64,000 bases of DNA, from contig NZ_BJEQ01000016.1 of the NCBI RefSeq assembly GCF_005405585.1, forward strand, positions 43,310 through 107,309, in the 5' to 3' direction. Position 1 is the first letter of the stretch. Each line of letters starts with the position of its first letter. Shown here one piece after another: positions 37,923-47,607 of this stretch. The stretch is from Agarivorans sp. Toyoura001. GTDB lineage: Bacteria > Pseudomonadota > Gammaproteobacteria > Enterobacterales > Celerinatantimonadaceae. A program made the translations under genes and the position numbers. Below the pieces are notes generated by a model, which was not told the origin of the DNA, made no database searches, and worked only from the letters and a program-made list of their open reading frames with translations.

Positions 37923-40900
37923 ATGATTAGTAAGTTTTTTATTCATCGACCCAAGTTTGCCTTTGTTATCGCGATTGTTTTAACACTGGCGGGCTTCTTG
38001 TCGATTCCGGTTTTACCGGTAGCTGAATTTCCGAATATTTCTCCACCTATGGTTTCTGTTACCACAAGCTACCCAGGTGCGAGTGCCGAAGTTGTTGCCG
38101 ATACCGTTGCTAAGGTGATTGAAGCCGAAGTAAATGGTGTTGAAAACATGATTTACATGGAGTCAAAAGGCGCTAACGACGGTAGTTATTCTCTAAACGT
38201 GACCTTTGAGGTAGGCAGTAACGTAGACATGGCACAGGTAAATGTGCAAAACCGCGTTCAGCAAGCTATGCCGCGTTTACCATCTGAAGTACAACGAAAT
38301 GGGGTTAAAGTTGAGAAACAAGACCCTAGTATTTTGATGATGCTTAACCTTGTTTCTCCTAATGAATCTTTAGATAACTTGTTCCTTAATAACTACATGG
38401 GGATCAATATTAAAGATAACCTTGCACGGGTTAATGGTGTATCTAAAGTAAGCATTATTGGTGGCATGGACTATTCAATGCGAGTGTGGCTGAACCCAGA
38501 CCGCATGGCGAGCTTAGGTGTTACTGTTGATGATGCAATAGCGTCAATTCAAGAACAGAATATCCAAGTTGCAGCAGGTCGTATTGGTGCTGCTCCGGTG
38601 CCTAGAGATCAGCAGTTTCAGTATACTTTGTCTACCAAAGGCCGTTTAAGTCATCCAGAAGAGTTTGAAGAAATTATTGTTCGCTCAAACCCTGATGGCA
38701 GTGCAGTTTATCTTAAAGATATTTCACGCATTGAGTTAGGCGCAGCAAGTTACGATGCTGAAGCTATGTTAGACAACAAAGCTTCTGCCTTATTGTTTAT
38801 CTATCAAGCCAGTGGTGCAAATGCACTTGAAGTCGCTAAAGGTGTGCGAGAAGAACTCACCCGTTTGAGCGTTCAGTTCCCAGAAGATATGGACTACAAA
38901 GTGTTGTACGACACGACCGAGTTCGTTGAAACCTCTATTGATGAAATGCTTGAAACGCTGCTGATTGCTATTGCTTTAGTTATTTTTGTTGTTTATATCT
39001 TTCTGCAAGATGTTAGACAAACACTAATCCCAGCGATTGCTATTCCAGTATCACTAGTAGGCACATTTGCTTTCTTGTTGGCTACTGGTATGAGCATTAA
39101 CACAGTATCGTTGTTCGCACTGATTCTTGCCATTGGTATCGTGGTAGACGATGCGATTGTGGTGGTAGAAAACACCACACGTTTAATGCAAGACGAAGGA
39201 TTAAACGCAGTAGACGCGACCACTAAATCGATGCAAGAAGTAACCGGACCGGTTGTAGCGACAACCTTGGTACTCTTAGCTGTGTTTGCTCCTACAGCGG
39301 TTATGCCTGGTATTACTGGTCAAATGTATGCTCAGTTCTCAATTACCATTTGTATTTCAGTACTTATTTCTTCAATTAATGCATTAACACTAAGCCCAGC
39401 TTTATGTGCATCGTTGTTGAAAACGCCAAAAGTACACGAAAAAGGCTTCCATGCTTTCTTTAACAAGCACTTTGATAAGGTTACTGGCAAATACACTGGC
39501 TTTGTTAGTGGAATGGTACGAAAACTGTCTATTGTAGGCATTGTTTATGTATTGCTGATTGGCGCTACTGGTTATTTGGCCACTTCGTTGCCATCAGGCT
39601 TTGTACCTACAGAGGATAAAAAGGCCTTCTTTATCGATGTGCAGCTGCCTAACGGTGCTTCTATCAACCGTACTAAAGACGTTGTATCTAAGATGGTTGA
39701 TGAGCTAAATGACCTCGAAGGGGTAACCAATGTTATTTCTGCAAGCGGTTATTCCATCATCTCAGGGGCCGTTTCATCTAATGCTGGTTTAATGGTTGTT
39801 ATCTTATCTCATTGGGATGAACGTAAAGACCCTGCATTAATTGAATCCAACATTGTCCAAAGAGCTAACGGTGTTTTAGCCGGATATAACGAAGCACAAG
39901 CTGTAGGCTTCTCGTTACCTGCTTTACCTGGTGTAGGTACAGTTGCAGGTGTTGAATTCTTTATTCAAGATACTTTAGGCCGAACTCCTGCAAGCCTCGC
40001 TAGTGTGATGCGAGCAACAGCGGTAGAGGCGGGCAGTGCACCAGAATTAGCTGCAGCATTTAGTACATACCGAGCTGATGTACCGCAACTATTTGTAGAT
40101 GTGGACCGACAGAAAGCGAAAGTACAAGGGGTACAATTAAGTAGTATCTTCATGACCTTGCAAACCATGCTGGGTTCTATGTATGTGAATGACTTTAACC
40201 GCTTTGGTAAAGTGTTTCGCGTGAACATGCAGGCGGAAACAGAGTATCGAAATTCAGAGCAAGATATCGCTCGCTTCTATATTCGAAATAAGTTTGATGA
40301 AATGGTACCGCTAAATACCTTGGTTAAGGTTGAGCCTAAACTAGGCCCTGAGTACATTAACCAATTCAACCTGTATGGCGCAGTGAAAATGAACGCTTTC
40401 CCTGCACCCGGTTTTAGTTCTGGCCAAGCAATTGATGCCGTTAAGCGAATAGCCGAAACGACGTTCCCCGCAGGCTACACTTACGAGTGGTCTGGTCAGA
40501 CTTACCAAGAACTAAAAGCAGGAAACCTAGCGCCATTTATCTTTAGCTTAGCGCTTATCTTTACCTACTTGTTCTTGGTCGCTCAGTATGAAAGCTGGAC
40601 AGTTCCTATTTCGGTGATGTTAGCGGTTCCAATCGCGATTTTGGGTGCCTTTATTTATATTTGGATCATGGGTTCAGACATAAACTTGTACACTCAAATC
40701 GGACTGGTGTTGTTGATAGGACTGGCCTGTAAAAACGCTATTCTCATTGTAGAGTTCGCGAAACAGTTACGCGAAGGCGGAATGAGTATACGTGATTCTG
40801 CAGTAAAGGCTGCTCGACTGCGCTTTCGTGCGGTATTGATGACTGCCTTTTCGTTTATCTTAGGTGTAATACCTTTGGTGATAGCCACCGGTGCTGGTGC

Positions 40901-41048
40901 GGCGAGTCGAATATCGCTGGGTTATGCCGTTATGGGTGGGATGATCGCAGCTACCATTGTTGGTACTTGTTTAGTGCCTGTTTTCTATGTGATGCTGCAA
41001 GGTTTACGAGAAAAAGTTAAAGGTATCGAAGATGCTGAAGACAGCTAA
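37923..41048 (+). CDS. RND multidrug efflux pump, HAE1 family
   Basis: Inner-membrane proton-driven pump, 1041 residues, 12 TM helices and two large periplasmic loops. The N-terminus '[20 protein letters not shown]' and '[14 protein letters not shown]' are typical. Proton relay residues are complete: Asp409/Asp410 in '[15 protein letters not shown]' and a Lys in '[13 protein letters not shown]'. ATG at 37923 has GGAG eight bases upstream; an upstream extension inside the adaptor gene is not needed. Substrate range cannot be told from sequence. Confidence 0.95.
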   Translation: MISKFFIHRPKFAFVIAIVLTLAGFLSIPVLPVAEFPNISPPMVSVTTSYPGASAEVVADTVAKVIEAEVNGVENMIYMESKGANDGSYSLNVTFEVGSNVDMAQVNVQNRVQQAMPRLPSEVQRNGVKVEKQDPSILMMLNLVSPNESLDNLFLNNYMGINIKDNLARVNGVSKVSIIGGMDYSMRVWLNPDRMASLGVTVDDAIASIQEQNIQVAAGRIGAAPVPRDQQFQYTLSTKGRLSHPEEFEEIIVRSNPDGSAVYLKDISRIELGAASYDAEAMLDNKASALLFIYQASGANALEVAKGVREELTRLSVQFPEDMDYKVLYDTTEFVETSIDEMLETLLIAIALVIFVVYIFLQDVRQTLIPAIAIPVSLVGTFAFLLATGMSINTVSLFALILAIGIVVDDAIVVVENTTRLMQDEGLNAVDATTKSMQEVTGPVVATTLVLLAVFAPTAVMPGITGQMYAQFSITICISVLISSINALTLSPALCASLLKTPKVHEKGFHAFFNKHFDKVTGKYTGFVSGMVRKLSIVGIVYVLLIGATGYLATSLPSGFVPTEDKKAFFIDVQLPNGASINRTKDVVSKMVDELNDLEGVTNVISASGYSIISGAVSSNAGLMVVILSHWDERKDPALIESNIVQRANGVLAGYNEAQAVGFSLPALPGVGTVAGVEFFIQDTLGRTPASLASVMRATAVEAGSAPELAAAFSTYRADVPQLFVDVDRQKAKVQGVQLSSIFMTLQTMLGSMYVNDFNRFGKVFRVNMQAETEYRNSEQDIARFYIRNKFDEMVPLNTLVKVEPKLGPEYINQFNLYGAVKMNAFPAPGFSSGQAIDAVKRIAETTFPAGYTYEWSGQTYQELKAGNLAPFIFSLALIFTYLFLVAQYESWTVPISVMLAVPIAILGAFIYIWIMGSDINLYTQIGLVLLIGLACKNAILIVEFAKQLREGGMSIRDSAVKAARLRFRAVLMTAFSFILGVIPLVIATGAGAASRISLGYAVMGGMIAATIVGTCLVPVFYVMLQGLREKVKGIEDAEDS

Positions 41049-41069
41049 TTAGCTGTAAGAAAGTAAAAT

Positions 41070-41100
41070 AAAAAAGCCTGATGAAATCAGGCTTTTTTTG
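41070..41100. terminator. Bidirectional terminator
   Basis: AAAAGCCTGAT pairs with ATCAGGCTTTT around a 3-base loop, with seven T on plus and an A-rich tract giving T on minus. It closes the RND gene and the convergent HD-GYP gene. Confidence 0.92.
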
Positions 41101-41112
41101 TTCTAAGAGTTT

Positions 41113-42342
41113 TTATTGTCCGGGGTCAAAAAAGTAACAGCAACGTAATTTCGGGTCAAAGTTCTTTATGAGAACAGCAGGAACATCGTCCCATTTAACC
41201 GTTTTGTTTATCTTAATGTCTTCTTTAGTTAGGTCTGCTACGTTGGCGTTACTAAAGTTTTTTCCTTTTTCTAACAGTAATACTCTTGGTTTAAGTTTTT
41301 CTTTAGGATTACTCGACATCACCATTGCATACCCATCGTTAGATAGACTTACAATTGAGCCCGGCGGGTATATGCCTAAGGTATTCATCAGTTGTTCTAA
41401 GTACAGTTTGTTGTACTTGGTTCCTGCACTCTTGTATAGAAAAGCGAATGCTTCTTGTGGGGTCATTCTTTTTTGATTTGCTAAAGGAGCACAAAGGTGT
41501 TCAAAGCTATCTACTATGCTCAGCAATTGTGTTGCTTTGTCTAGTTCGCTGGCTTTACGTTGGTTGGGGTAACCACTGCCGTCTAGAAGCTCATGGTGAT
41601 TAATCACAATGGGTAAAACTTCTGGTGGAAAAGACCCAGCTTTTTTAATTAACTCTGCACCAAATTTGGGGTGAGTTTGGTAAAAGTTTTGCTCAGCTTG
41701 GCCCCACTCGCTGGGTTTTCGACGTATTTGCTGAGGTACTTTTAGTTCACCAATGTCATGAATCATCCCAGCTATACATAAGTGCTGGCATTCTTTTTCA
41801 GAAAATCCCAAGTTTTTTGCCACTAAGATGGAAAGAACAGCTACGTTTACACTATGAAAAAATATATCTTCGTCGCTACTGGGCTCTAAACTCACATAAA
41901 CACTGTGGGCATCTGCAGACTTAAACATAAGCTGAAGGGTTATATTAACTTGTTCAAATATGCTGTAGTAAGCTTCTTCGGGTTTGCTGGTGAACTTAGT
42001 CAGTGCTGAGCGAAACTTTTCTGCGTTTTGTAAATAGGCTTTGTTGGCGCGTTTTTGCCCGTTACGTAACTCATCTAGCCAAGCCTGATCAGGGTCGATT
42101 TCTGGCTCTTCTTGGTCAGCCCCTGCTAAGTCGTCTTCATTGTTAGTATCAGGTACCGCTACTTTAGATTTACTAGGAATAACGGCAATATTGTCTAAAC
42201 CTAAGGAGCGAACAACTGTAAGTTGCTCTTGGTTTTTAATGATGAAGTTATTGCGCATAAAAGGGTGAGCAGTCCAACCTATAGGAAGGCTAATATAATG
42301 CCCAACTTGCAATGAATCGGTGGGTATTTCTATCTTAGACAT
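41113..42342 (-). CDS. HD-GYP c-di-GMP phosphodiesterase with DUF3391 N-terminus
   Basis: 409 residues. N-terminal DUF3391 domain (about 1-130, 'QVGHYISLPIGWTAHPFM') and HD-GYP domain (about 140-330). Metal/catalytic residues are present: His163, His195-Asp196 ('GMIHDIGELKVP'), His224, His249-His250 and the signature 'DGSGYPNQ' (GYP 257-259). It should hydrolyse c-di-GMP. Single-gene unit, convergent with the RND operon. Confidence 0.9.
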   Translation of the reverse strand: MSKIEIPTDSLQVGHYISLPIGWTAHPFMRNNFIIKNQEQLTVVRSLGLDNIAVIPSKSKVAVPDTNNEDDLAGADQEEPEIDPDQAWLDELRNGQKRANKAYLQNAEKFRSALTKFTSKPEEAYYSIFEQVNITLQLMFKSADAHSVYVSLEPSSDEDIFFHSVNVAVLSILVAKNLGFSEKECQHLCIAGMIHDIGELKVPQQIRRKPSEWGQAEQNFYQTHPKFGAELIKKAGSFPPEVLPIVINHHELLDGSGYPNQRKASELDKATQLLSIVDSFEHLCAPLANQKRMTPQEAFAFLYKSAGTKYNKLYLEQLMNTLGIYPPGSIVSLSNDGYAMVMSSNPKEKLKPRVLLLEKGKNFSNANVADLTKEDIKINKTVKWDDVPAVLIKNFDPKLRCCYFFDPGQ

Positions 42343-42498
42343 AGTCCCAACTTATTAAGTCCTTTAGATAATTGTAGTAAATAGTCACAAATTTATAAAT
42401 GGCTGATTGTTCATAACAAGTCGCCTCGCACACTTATTGGCGTTACAATCTGTGGCTCAGCGTTTATCTGTCTTCTTTTCATTGAAAGTGCTAATTAA

Positions 42499-43128
42499 AT
42501 GAATAATAAACAAATCACCTTAGCGATAACTGGAGCGTCCGGAGCTCCTTATGCTTTATGTTTACTTGAACAGTTAGTAAAAAAGCAATTTACCATTCAT
42601 TTGCTCATATCTAGCGCAGCGAAAGTGGTGCTAGCTACTGAGGCTAACCAGCAGTGGCCAAGCCAAAATGAAAAAGCTCAACTGTTTTTAGAAAGCAAGT
42701 TTGGTGCTCAGCCAGGCCAGATATTAGTGCCAGGCAAAAATGATTGGTTTTCTCCGGTAGCTTCCGGTTCTGCTGCTCCAAAAACCATGGTGATATGTCC
42801 TTGTAGCATGGGCACGCTGGCCTCGGTTGCTATGGGATTGTCTGATAACTTACTTGAGCGCGCAGCGGATGTAGTTATAAAAGAAAAGGGCAAATTGATT
42901 CTGGTTCCCCGAGAAATGCCGTTTTCAGCCATTCATTTAGAAAATATGCTTAAGCTCGCTAAGTTAGGCGTAGATATTCTACCGGCTTGTCCTGGCTTTT
43001 ATCATAAACCTGAGTCGATACAAGATTTGGTAGAGCACGTTACGGCTAGAATCTTAGATCATATTGGAATTGAGAATGATTTAGTTGAGCGGTGGGGTTA
43101 CTCGGGGGAGAATAAAACAGGTGCTTAG
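42499..43128 (+). CDS. ubiX: Flavin prenyltransferase UbiX
   Basis: Makes the prenylated FMN cofactor used by UbiD decarboxylase in ubiquinone synthesis. 209 residues. '[19 protein letters not shown]' (FMN site), '[20 protein letters not shown]', '[19 protein letters not shown]' and '[10 protein letters not shown]' are family motifs. The stop codon sits in the loop of the terminator shared with fur. Confidence 0.96.
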   Translation: MNNKQITLAITGASGAPYALCLLEQLVKKQFTIHLLISSAAKVVLATEANQQWPSQNEKAQLFLESKFGAQPGQILVPGKNDWFSPVASGSAAPKTMVICPCSMGTLASVAMGLSDNLLERAADVVIKEKGKLILVPREMPFSAIHLENMLKLAKLGVDILPACPGFYHKPESIQDLVEHVTARILDHIGIENDLVERWGYSGENKTGA

Positions 43129-43137
43129 CACCTGTTT
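43115..43137. terminator. Bidirectional terminator between ubiX and fur
   Basis: AAACAGGTGC and GCACCTGTTT form a perfect 10-bp stem with a 3-base loop. The minus side is followed by TTTTATT, giving a good terminator for fur; the plus side has only a short broken T-tract. Confidence 0.8.
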
Positions 43138-43142
43138 CCATT

Positions 43143-43574
43143 TTAATCTTCGCGGTTTTCGCAATCTACTTTAGTACAGTTTCCGTAAAGATATAAACTA
43201 TGGTTAGTTAGTTGAATATTATTTGTTTTAGCAATATCTTTTTGTCTTTGTTCAATGGTGTCGTCATTGAATTCGATAACTTTTCCGCAATCTAAGCATA
43301 CCAAGTGGTCATGGTGTTGCTGGCTATTTAGTTCAAATACTGATTTACCACCTTCAAAGTGATGGCGGGTAACAATGCCGGCGTCATCAAACTGATTAAG
43401 TACTCGGTAAACGGTAGCTAAACCAATCTCTTCACCTTGGTCTATCAGTAATTTGTACAAGTCTTCGGCGCTAATATGTTGATTAGACGGAATTTGTAGT
43501 AGCTCCAAAATTTTCATTCGGGGCAGGGTGACTTTAAGGCCTGCTTTTTTTAGAGCTTGATTATTATCAGACAT
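43143..43574 (-). CDS. fur: Ferric uptake regulator Fur
   Basis: Iron-responsive repressor, 143 residues. Winged-helix domain (about 1-82, 'GLKVTLPRMKILELL', 'GLATVYRVLNQFDDAGIV') and dimerisation domain with metal ligands 'QQHHDHLVCLDCGKVIEF'. The structural zinc cysteines Cys93/Cys96 and Cys133/Cys138 are all present. Monocistronic; it is separated from fldA by DUF4442 and a transglycosylase gene, unlike E. coli where fldA-fur are adjacent. Confidence 0.97.
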   Translation of the reverse strand: MSDNNQALKKAGLKVTLPRMKILELLQIPSNQHISAEDLYKLLIDQGEEIGLATVYRVLNQFDDAGIVTRHHFEGGKSVFELNSQQHHDHLVCLDCGKVIEFNDDTIEQRQKDIAKTNNIQLTNHSLYLYGNCTKVDCENRED

Positions 43575-43722
43575 AGGTGAAATATTTTCCGTTGCTGTTA
43601 TTCATTCCATAACTGCGGTAAGTATACGGACTTACGAGACAAACAGAAAGCTCGATAAGAAAACTTGTAGCGCAGTTAATTATTTATTAACCTATTGTTA
43701 ACATGTCTGACCAGTTGAGCTT

Positions 43723-44211
43723 ATGGAACATCTACTTAAAAACGCCAACCTAGCAAAAAGTTTACTCAATCTGTGGCCTCCTTTCTGGGGAGCAGGGATT
43801 AAGATCTCTAAACTATCTAAAGATTTTCGCACTTGCGAGGTGAGGCTCGCGTTTAGATGGTGGAACAAAAACGCTAATCGGTCTCAGTTTGGTGGCTCTA
43901 TGTTTTCGATGACCGATCCTATTTACCCGTTAATGTTGATGGCGATATTGGGTAACAAATACCATATTTGGGATAGTGAAGCCTCGATCAAGTTTGTTTC
44001 TCCAGGTCGTGGAGTGGTTTATGGACACTTCAAACTAGAAGAAGCATTTATAGAAGATGTTTTGCGTAAGGCTGAGAGTGGAGAGAAGTATCAACCAGAG
44101 GTAAGCACCGAGGTTGTTGATTCGAACGGTAAAGTTATCGCAGTGATTACCCGTAAGCTCTATATCCGATTAAAGCGACAGCATAGACCAAACCTTGAAC
44201 AAGTTGCTTAA
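43723..44211 (+). CDS. DUF4442 hotdog-fold protein, putative acyl-CoA thioesterase
   Basis: 162 residues with the DUF4442/YiiD-like hotdog pattern: 'LWPPFWGAGIKISKLSKDF', 'NRSQFGGSMFSMTDPIYPL', 'DSEASIKFVSPGRGVVYGHF'. The FGG segment takes the place of the usual HGG of related thioesterases. Substrate unknown. ATG at 43723; only a short SD-like GAG is seen. Single gene between fur (divergent) and a transglycosylase (convergent). Confidence 0.8.
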   Translation: MEHLLKNANLAKSLLNLWPPFWGAGIKISKLSKDFRTCEVRLAFRWWNKNANRSQFGGSMFSMTDPIYPLMLMAILGNKYHIWDSEASIKFVSPGRGVVYGHFKLEEAFIEDVLRKAESGEKYQPEVSTEVVDSNGKVIAVITRKLYIRLKRQHRPNLEQVA

Positions 44212-44214
44212 TAA

Positions 44215-44805
44215 TTACTGAACAAGGCTTAGGTTTTTTTTGTAGCGCTCAATGACTTTAGTCACGTAGTTCTGAGTCTCTTTATAGGGAGGAATCGCAA
44301 AGCCGTAGCGTTTTACGGTGTTTTCTCCCGAGTTATAAGCCGCTAAAGCTAGCTGAAGTGATTCAAATTCATTCAGTAGCCAGCGCAGGTAGCGTGTTCC
44401 TGCTTCTATATTTTGTTCAGGCATAAATGGGTCTGTCACTGAAAAGCGTTCGGCTGTAGCAGGCATTAATTGCATCAATCCCATCGCACCAGCGCGAGAA
44501 ACTACGTCGGCTCTGTAATTGGATTCAGTTGCTATCACCGCATGAACGAGCGCTGGGTCAAGTTTATGGCGCCTTGCGCTTGCAACGATAAGTTGATGAT
44601 AAGGGCGTTGATTAGGCGCTTTTTGTTGGGTACTTTTTGCTTTGGGCGGGTTGAGCGATTTAGGCGTACGCATCAGCAAGCGCCATTTAGAGCCCTTTTT
44701 TTCCTGAGCAAAGTGCATCACACCGTTTTGGTCTTCATAAAACCAAACGTCTGCATATACACTACTGGATATTCCCAGGAAAATTATAAATAGATACTTA
44801 AACAC
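44215..44805 (-). CDS. Lytic transglycosylase, SLT domain, with DUF4124-like N-terminus
   Basis: 196 residues. The start is GTG at 44805, which has GAGGGAG upstream at good distance and gives a clean signal peptide (MFKYLFIIFLGISSSVYA); the longer frame from 44847 lacks both. After cleavage there is a DUF4124-like segment ('VWFYEDQNGVMHFAQ') and an SLT domain with catalytic Glu94 in 'VIATESNYRADVVS', 'GAMGLMQLMPATA' and 'LALAAYNSGENTV'. Cleaves peptidoglycan in the periplasm; function of the N-terminal part unknown. Confidence 0.9.
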   Translation of the reverse strand: MFKYLFIIFLGISSSVYADVWFYEDQNGVMHFAQEKKGSKWRLLMRTPKSLNPPKAKSTQQKAPNQRPYHQLIVASARRHKLDPALVHAVIATESNYRADVVSRAGAMGLMQLMPATAERFSVTDPFMPEQNIEAGTRYLRWLLNEFESLQLALAAYNSGENTVKRYGFAIPPYKETQNYVTKVIERYKKNLSLVQ

Positions 44806-44866
44806 ATTTTTCTCCCTCTGAGCCAAGTTAAGCATAAACTTGGCCAACTATACGAGGGTCAGATAC

Positions 44867-44888
44867 AAAAACTGGGCTTTCGCCCAGT
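44867..44888 (-). terminator. Terminator of the ybfE-fldA transcript
   Basis: On the minus strand ACTGGGC-GAAA-GCCCAGT, a GAAA tetraloop hairpin, is followed by TTTTGT. It starts seven bases after the fldA stop. Confidence 0.88.
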
Positions 44889-44894
44889 AGATTT

Positions 44895-45422
44895 TTAGTC
44901 GGCTAATTCAGCTAAGCACATTTCTTCATATACTTGCTTGCACCAACCTTTAACACGCTCTTGGGTTAACTCAGGCTGGCGATCTTCATCGATACCCAAA
45001 CCAACAAAGTGAGCATCATCTGCTAGCGCTTTTGATTCTTCAAAGTCATAACCTTCGATGGGCCAATGACCAACAACCGTAGCACCTTTGGTAGTAACGA
45101 TATCGTTGATAGTACCCATTGCATCAAGAAAATACTCGGCGTAATCTTCTTGATCACCACAACCAAATATTGCGACTAACTTTTCTGAAAAGTCTATTTG
45201 CTCAAGATCTGGGAAGAAGTCATCCCAATCACATTGTGCTTCGCCGTAATACCAAGTGGGAATACCTAAAAGAATCAATGAAAACTCATCAATGTCTTCT
45301 TTAGTAGATTTTGCAATGTCTTTTATTTCTACTAGTTTTTTGCCTAGCTCTTTTTGGATCATTTGTGCAACTGCTTCGGTGTTACCGGTGTCGCTACCAA
45401 AAAATATTCCTACGCTCGCCAT
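44895..45422 (-). CDS. fldA: Flavodoxin FldA
   Basis: Long-chain FMN electron carrier, 175 residues. The phosphate-binding loop 'FFGSDTGNTEAVA' (about 7-19), 'GIPTWYYGEAQCDWDDFF' and 'FGCGDQEDYAEYF' contact FMN. In this bacterium it may also serve BioB and other radical-SAM enzymes, as in E. coli (inference). Last gene of a DUF2788-ybfE-fldA group, 21 bases after ybfE. Confidence 0.97.
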   Translation of the reverse strand: MASVGIFFGSDTGNTEAVAQMIQKELGKKLVEIKDIAKSTKEDIDEFSLILLGIPTWYYGEAQCDWDDFFPDLEQIDFSEKLVAIFGCGDQEDYAEYFLDAMGTINDIVTTKGATVVGHWPIEGYDFEESKALADDAHFVGLGIDEDRQPELTQERVKGWCKQVYEEMCLAELAD

Positions 45423-45443
45423 AAATATTACCTGTATTACAAA

Positions 45444-45731
45444 CTATTGATTTGTTGAAAATTGATTAACTTGGTTGTTCAGCATCTTTTCTATCAGTTC
45501 ACTTCGGCTTATGCCCGATTCATTGGCTAACTGATTTAAGGTTTCGAAAAGCTGTTGTTCAACTTTCAACTCGATTCTTTTAAGCCCATTCGCACGATCT
45601 CTTTTAAGTTGATTTCGTTTATTGGCTTTTAGCTGATCTTTACGCTCTAAAGGGTTAGTTCTAGGTCGACCAACTCTTTTTTCACTTGCGAATAGATCAA
45701 TAGTAGTTCGATCTGTATTTTGTTTTGCCAT
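45444..45731 (-). CDS. ybfE: YbfE (LexA-regulated protein family)
   Basis: 95 residues, very similar to E. coli YbfE: 'TDRTTIDLFASEKRVGRPRTNP' region, then a basic stretch and a ribbon-helix-helix-like C-terminus 'GLKRIELKVEQQLFETL' and 'SGISRSELIEKML'. Named LexA-regulated in E. coli, but I see no CTGT-N8-ACAG box upstream here. Small DNA-binding role is inference. Confidence 0.9.
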   Translation of the reverse strand: MAKQNTDRTTIDLFASEKRVGRPRTNPLERKDQLKANKRNQLKRDRANGLKRIELKVEQQLFETLNQLANESGISRSELIEKMLNNQVNQFSTNQ

Positions 45732-45749
45732 TAATATTGAAACAACCGT

Positions 45750-45971
45750 CTAACCTAAACCAGTGCCTTCCCAAGACATTTGAATTAGGCCTTTTGCAAT
45801 AAAGCCTGCACACCCTAAAAACAACACTAACCAAACCACGGCGCGGCCAAATGGGGGAACGTTGCCTTTTTTAAGTACGTCTTGAATAGCCATGCCGATA
45901 AAGAAAAATAGAATTACAAAACCTATATTTAGAGCAAGGCTTTCGATTAAATCTATATGCTTCGCGAACAT
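45750..45971 (-). CDS. DUF2788 small membrane protein
   Basis: 73 residues with two membrane helices (about 14-30 and 45-63). Matches DUF2788, a family found upstream of ybfE/fldA in related genomes. ATG at 45971 with AAGGAT five bases upstream; a GTG one codon earlier is less likely. Function unknown. Confidence 0.8.
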   Translation of the reverse strand: MFAKHIDLIESLALNIGFVILFFFIGMAIQDVLKKGNVPPFGRAVVWLVLFLGCAGFIAKGLIQMSWEGTGLG

Positions 45972-45991
45972 CACTATCCTTGAGAGAAAAA

Positions 45992-46020
45992 TTCGACGCG
46001 CACTATACCATAAAGCGCGT
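45992..46020 (-). promoter_or_regulatory. Candidate promoter/terminator between ybfF and DUF2788
   Basis: On the minus strand TGGTATAGT contains an extended -10 (TGN then TATAGT) 31 bases before the DUF2788 start. The same stretch is bracketed by the 6-bp repeat ACGCGC/GCGCGT, followed by ATTTTTC, which could also end the ybfF transcript. Both readings are weak. Confidence 0.35.
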
Positions 46021-46027
46021 TAGGGTG

Positions 46028-46795
46028 TTAAATATGCTTGGCTAAAAACTGTTCGGTTAAACGATTAAAAATAGCTGGCTTTTCAGCATGTAACCAATGC
46101 CCGGTGTCGCTGATTATTTTTAATTCAGCTTTAGGAAATTGCTGAGCTACTTCTTGCTGATACTGGTTCACAATATAGTCTGAGTTTTGCCCTTTGATAA
46201 ACAAGCAAGGTTTGTTAAACGCGCCAAAGGTTTGCCACCCAGTGATGTTGGTATAGTTTTCCGCAAGTAAGGGAACATCAAACAGCCAATGCCAGTGTTG
46301 TTCACTTTTGGTTAAGGATTTAAGAAGAAATTGCCTCACTCCAGGTTCTTTTATATGTTGGGTAAGTAATCCATCGGCTTGTGAGCGAGAAGTGACTTGG
46401 CTTACATCAAAACCATTTAAGCCTGCGAAAACAGCCTGATGATTATGGTTATAGGCCACAGGAGCGATATCTGCTGCGACTAAAGCGCTAACCAAAGTTG
46501 GGTAAAGTTGCGCCGTTGTCATCGCCACTTTACCGCCCATAGAGTGACCAACAATGGCGCATTCTTCTATATTAAGGGTGTTACACAGGGTGTATATGGC
46601 TTTAGCTTGTGTTTGATAATCCATTTTCGGCGCACGAGGGGATAAGCCGTGATTAAGCGCATCTACGCTAATCACTCTATAACCAAGACCTTTCAAGTGT
46701 TTAGCCAACAAGCCCAAATTAGACAAACTACCAAACAATCCGTGAATCAATAAAATAGGGTAGCCAATACCTTGATCTTTGTAGTGCAGATCCAA
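46028..46795 (-). CDS. ybfF: Alpha/beta-hydrolase esterase YbfF
   Basis: 255 residues. Nucleophile Ser85 in 'CAIVGHSMGGKVAM', oxyanion loop 'LLIHGLFGSLSNL', and catalytic His in 'SDTGHWLHAEKP'. Broad acyl-ester/thioesterase activity is reported for E. coli YbfF. Divergent from seqA, an arrangement kept in E. coli. Confidence 0.93.
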   Translation of the reverse strand: MDLHYKDQGIGYPILLIHGLFGSLSNLGLLAKHLKGLGYRVISVDALNHGLSPRAPKMDYQTQAKAIYTLCNTLNIEECAIVGHSMGGKVAMTTAQLYPTLVSALVAADIAPVAYNHNHQAVFAGLNGFDVSQVTSRSQADGLLTQHIKEPGVRQFLLKSLTKSEQHWHWLFDVPLLAENYTNITGWQTFGAFNKPCLFIKGQNSDYIVNQYQQEVAQQFPKAELKIISDTGHWLHAEKPAIFNRLTEQFLAKHI

Positions 46796-46938
46796 AACAA
46801 CACCTCTTATGTAATTGGATTGTTAGTCTGCCTTTGCAGCTTTATTACTACAAGTCTTTAAAAGCAAATTGTTTGCGCATTATTTGTGCTTTTAGCGCTG
46901 GCAATTCGGATTGTTGATGAGTTATTAACTTTGCTATG

Positions 46939-46944
46939 TATAAT
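46939..46944 (+). promoter_or_regulatory. Candidate -10 of the seqA promoter
   Basis: A perfect TATAAT preceded by an imperfect -35 (TTGATG, 19 bases away). Transcription from it would begin at about 46951, which rules out the ATG at 46953 as the working start of seqA. Confidence 0.5.
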
Positions 46945-46985
46945 CATTAGCTATGTTAAGTACAGAGCATGACTTGAAAGTAGCG

Positions 46986-47567
46986 ATGAAAACCATAGAA
47001 ATTGAAGAAGACTTGTATTTATATATTGCTGGCCAAACTAAACATATTGGCGAGAGCGCATCAGATATTCTTAGGCGCTTACTTGAGGTAGACGCCTTTA
47101 TTCAAGAAAGCGCAGAACCAGAGCCTGTTGAGTTGAACAGTCAAGCGCTTGACGATGTTCCTCCTGAGCAACCCACTCAAGAAAGCTCTGTATCTGAAAA
47201 CTTTGAAGACGTGGTAACAACTCCGCAAGACCCTGATGTCCTCAGTTACTTCAATTTTGAGCTTATCGGTAATGCGGGCAGTTCCACTAAACGCTTCCTT
47301 GCTTTACTCGCCAGTCTTTATACGGTTAATAACGCAATGTTCGCTAAAGCTTGTGTGATCAAAGGCAGTAAGCGAGAGTACTTTTCTCAAGACAAAGATT
47401 CATTACTTGCGTCAGGAAAAACCAGTAAACCTCAAGCCATCCCAGATACGCCATATTGGGTGATTACAAACACTAATACCGCGCGTAAACGCCACATTCT
47501 GCATCATGTTGCTAGCGAAATGGGTCTACAAGAATCTCAAATTGAACGCTTATGTGAAGCGATCTAA
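46986..47567 (+). CDS. seqA: Replication initiation negative regulator SeqA
   Basis: Binds hemimethylated GATC pairs, sequesters oriC and organises new DNA. 193 residues. N-terminal oligomerisation part 'MKTIEIEEDLYLYIAGQ' and 'IGESASDILRRLLEV', a charged linker, and the DNA-binding C-terminus with 'PYWVITNTNTARKRHIL'. The start at 46986 equals the E. coli start; the frame is open to an ATG at 46953, but that lies at the predicted transcription start. pgm follows 40 bases later, as in E. coli. Confidence 0.95.
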   Translation: MKTIEIEEDLYLYIAGQTKHIGESASDILRRLLEVDAFIQESAEPEPVELNSQALDDVPPEQPTQESSVSENFEDVVTTPQDPDVLSYFNFELIGNAGSSTKRFLALLASLYTVNNAMFAKACVIKGSKREYFSQDKDSLLASGKTSKPQAIPDTPYWVITNTNTARKRHILHHVASEMGLQESQIERLCEAI

Positions 47568-47607
47568 TCATTTTTTATTTTTAACTTAAGCATCGGAGAA
47601 GCTATAA

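Noticed and set aside
44470..44793. 107-residue plus-strand frame
   Set aside because: Antisense to the transglycosylase gene, whose SLT motifs are clear.
45732..46027. LexA box for ybfE
   Set aside because: No CTGT-N8-ACAG pattern was found upstream of ybfE or of the preceding small gene.
46953..46985. Eleven-residue N-terminal extension of SeqA
   Set aside because: Its ATG falls at the predicted transcription start, and the shorter form begins exactly as E. coli SeqA does.
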